Of a stretch of 64,000 nucleotides of DNA, positions 62,633 to 64,000 are shown in pieces (within the stretch, counting starts at the first letter, position 1; every line of letters begins with the position of its first letter). The position numbers were made by a program, and so were the translations under genes. The DNA is taken from the NCBI RefSeq assembly GCF_011927635.1, contig NZ_JAATJB010000015.1:1-64000 (forward strand), in the 5' to 3' direction. The DNA comes from Sphingomonas trueperi (GTDB lineage Bacteria; Pseudomonadota; Alphaproteobacteria; Sphingomonadales; Sphingomonadaceae). The notes below the pieces were generated by a model. That model was given only the letters and a program-made list of their open reading frames with translations, was not told the DNA's origin and did no database searches.

Positions 62633-62650
62633 TCCTGCCGGGCCCACCAG
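62633..62650 (+). repeat. attR core (18 bp)
   Basis: TCCTGCCGGGCCCACCAG, identical to 17726-17743, standing alone without the rest of a tRNA. It marks the right prophage boundary. Confidence 0.9.
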
Positions 62651-62720
62651 TGTGTTGCTTGGTATCGAGCGTGCGAGGCCTTGTGTCCGCAGCCCGGACG
62701 CTCTAAGCGCGGCGGTCCGT

Positions 62721-63869
<1,149 letters not shown>

Positions 63870-64000
63870 ATGCGCACTCGTGTTCTCACCCTGCTGGCTG
63901 CTGCGACCGTCGCGGTTGCAGCCCCGGCCACCGCTTCGGCGGCGACCATCATCGGCGGTTTCTCGGCTGGTCTGGTCAATGTTACGAGCAGCACCGCAGC
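63870..64000 (+). CDS. Exported protein, 3'-truncated by window edge
   Basis: The first 43 codons only. A classical signal peptide (MRTRVLTLLAAATVAVAAPATASA) is followed by ATIIGGFSAGLVNVTSSTAA. AGGGGG lies 4-5 bases before the ATG. Such starts are common in secreted or PEP-CTERM-type proteins; the C-terminus is outside the window, so no family call is possible. Confidence 0.75.
   Translation, partial: MRTRVLTLLAAATVAVAAPATASAATIIGGFSAGLVNVTSSTA

Larger units (their letters stand above)
17726..62650. mobile_element. Complete lambda-like siphovirus prophage in tRNA-Ile2
   Basis: About 44.9 kb between exact 18-bp repeats. It carries integrase, repressor, replication, packaging, head, tail, lysis and cargo modules in the usual order, and no structural gene appears broken. 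Non-contractile tail genes and a GpA-type terminase point to a siphovirus. Confidence 0.93.

Overview
The window is high-GC DNA that looks like an alphaproteobacterial chromosome, most probably a sphingomonad. This rests on the GyrA and tRNA sequences, the overall codon use and my recognition of protein families; no search was run. About 45 kb of it is an apparently intact prophage.

Chromosomal left part (1-17.7 kb): an IS3-type transposase cut by the window edge; two divergent alpha/beta hydrolases (one exported, one cytosolic); a small acetyltransferase-like protein; a signalling cluster made of a beta-propeller sensor kinase, a winged-helix protein without receiver and a NarL-type response regulator; an isochorismatase-like hydrolase, a PNPOx-fold protein and a lysophospholipase-like hydrolase; tRNA-Glu(CTC); a DUF952 protein and gyrA; an exported TPR-like protein with a clear terminator; an Lrp/AsnC regulator; a degenerate histidine kinase; and tRNA-Ile2(CAT).

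Prophage (17,726-62,650): it is bounded by an exact 18-bp direct repeat. The left copy is the 3' end of the tRNA-Ile2 gene and the right copy stands alone. Leftward from about 24.2 kb runs a tightly overlapping early operon of small zinc-binding or membrane proteins, a cytosine methyltransferase and the tyrosine integrase. The control region (24.2-27.8 kb) holds an S24-type repressor, a Cro-like protein and a CII-like protein. Two membrane-protein genes lie between two similar inverted repeats that are candidate operators. The replication module (28-34.4 kb) contains a phage sliding clamp, a CHC2 zinc-finger primase, an adenine-type methyltransferase, a doubled GapR-like protein and an SF3/D5 helicase, followed by an array of CGGACAGT repeats that may be an origin. 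The late operon is that of a lambda-like siphovirus: terminase, gpW-like connector, portal, a prohead protease fused to the major capsid protein, decoration protein, tail completion proteins, tail tube protein, a G/GT tail chaperone pair made by a -1 frameshift, tape measure, tail tip and fibre. Lysis genes follow (holin, muramidase, spanins). Cargo near the right end includes an SGNH esterase, a winged-helix protein, an acyltransferase-3 membrane protein and a HicAB toxin-antitoxin pair.

Chromosomal right part (62.65-64 kb): tRNA-Pro(TGG), about 1.1 kb without a supportable gene, and the start of an exported protein cut by the window edge. The clearest unusual elements are the complete frameshift signal (slippery site, 7-nt spacer, 11-bp hairpin), the protease-capsid fusion with an internal ribosome-binding site, the repeat array after the helicase gene, and the repeated TCTAAC/GTTAGA inverted repeats.
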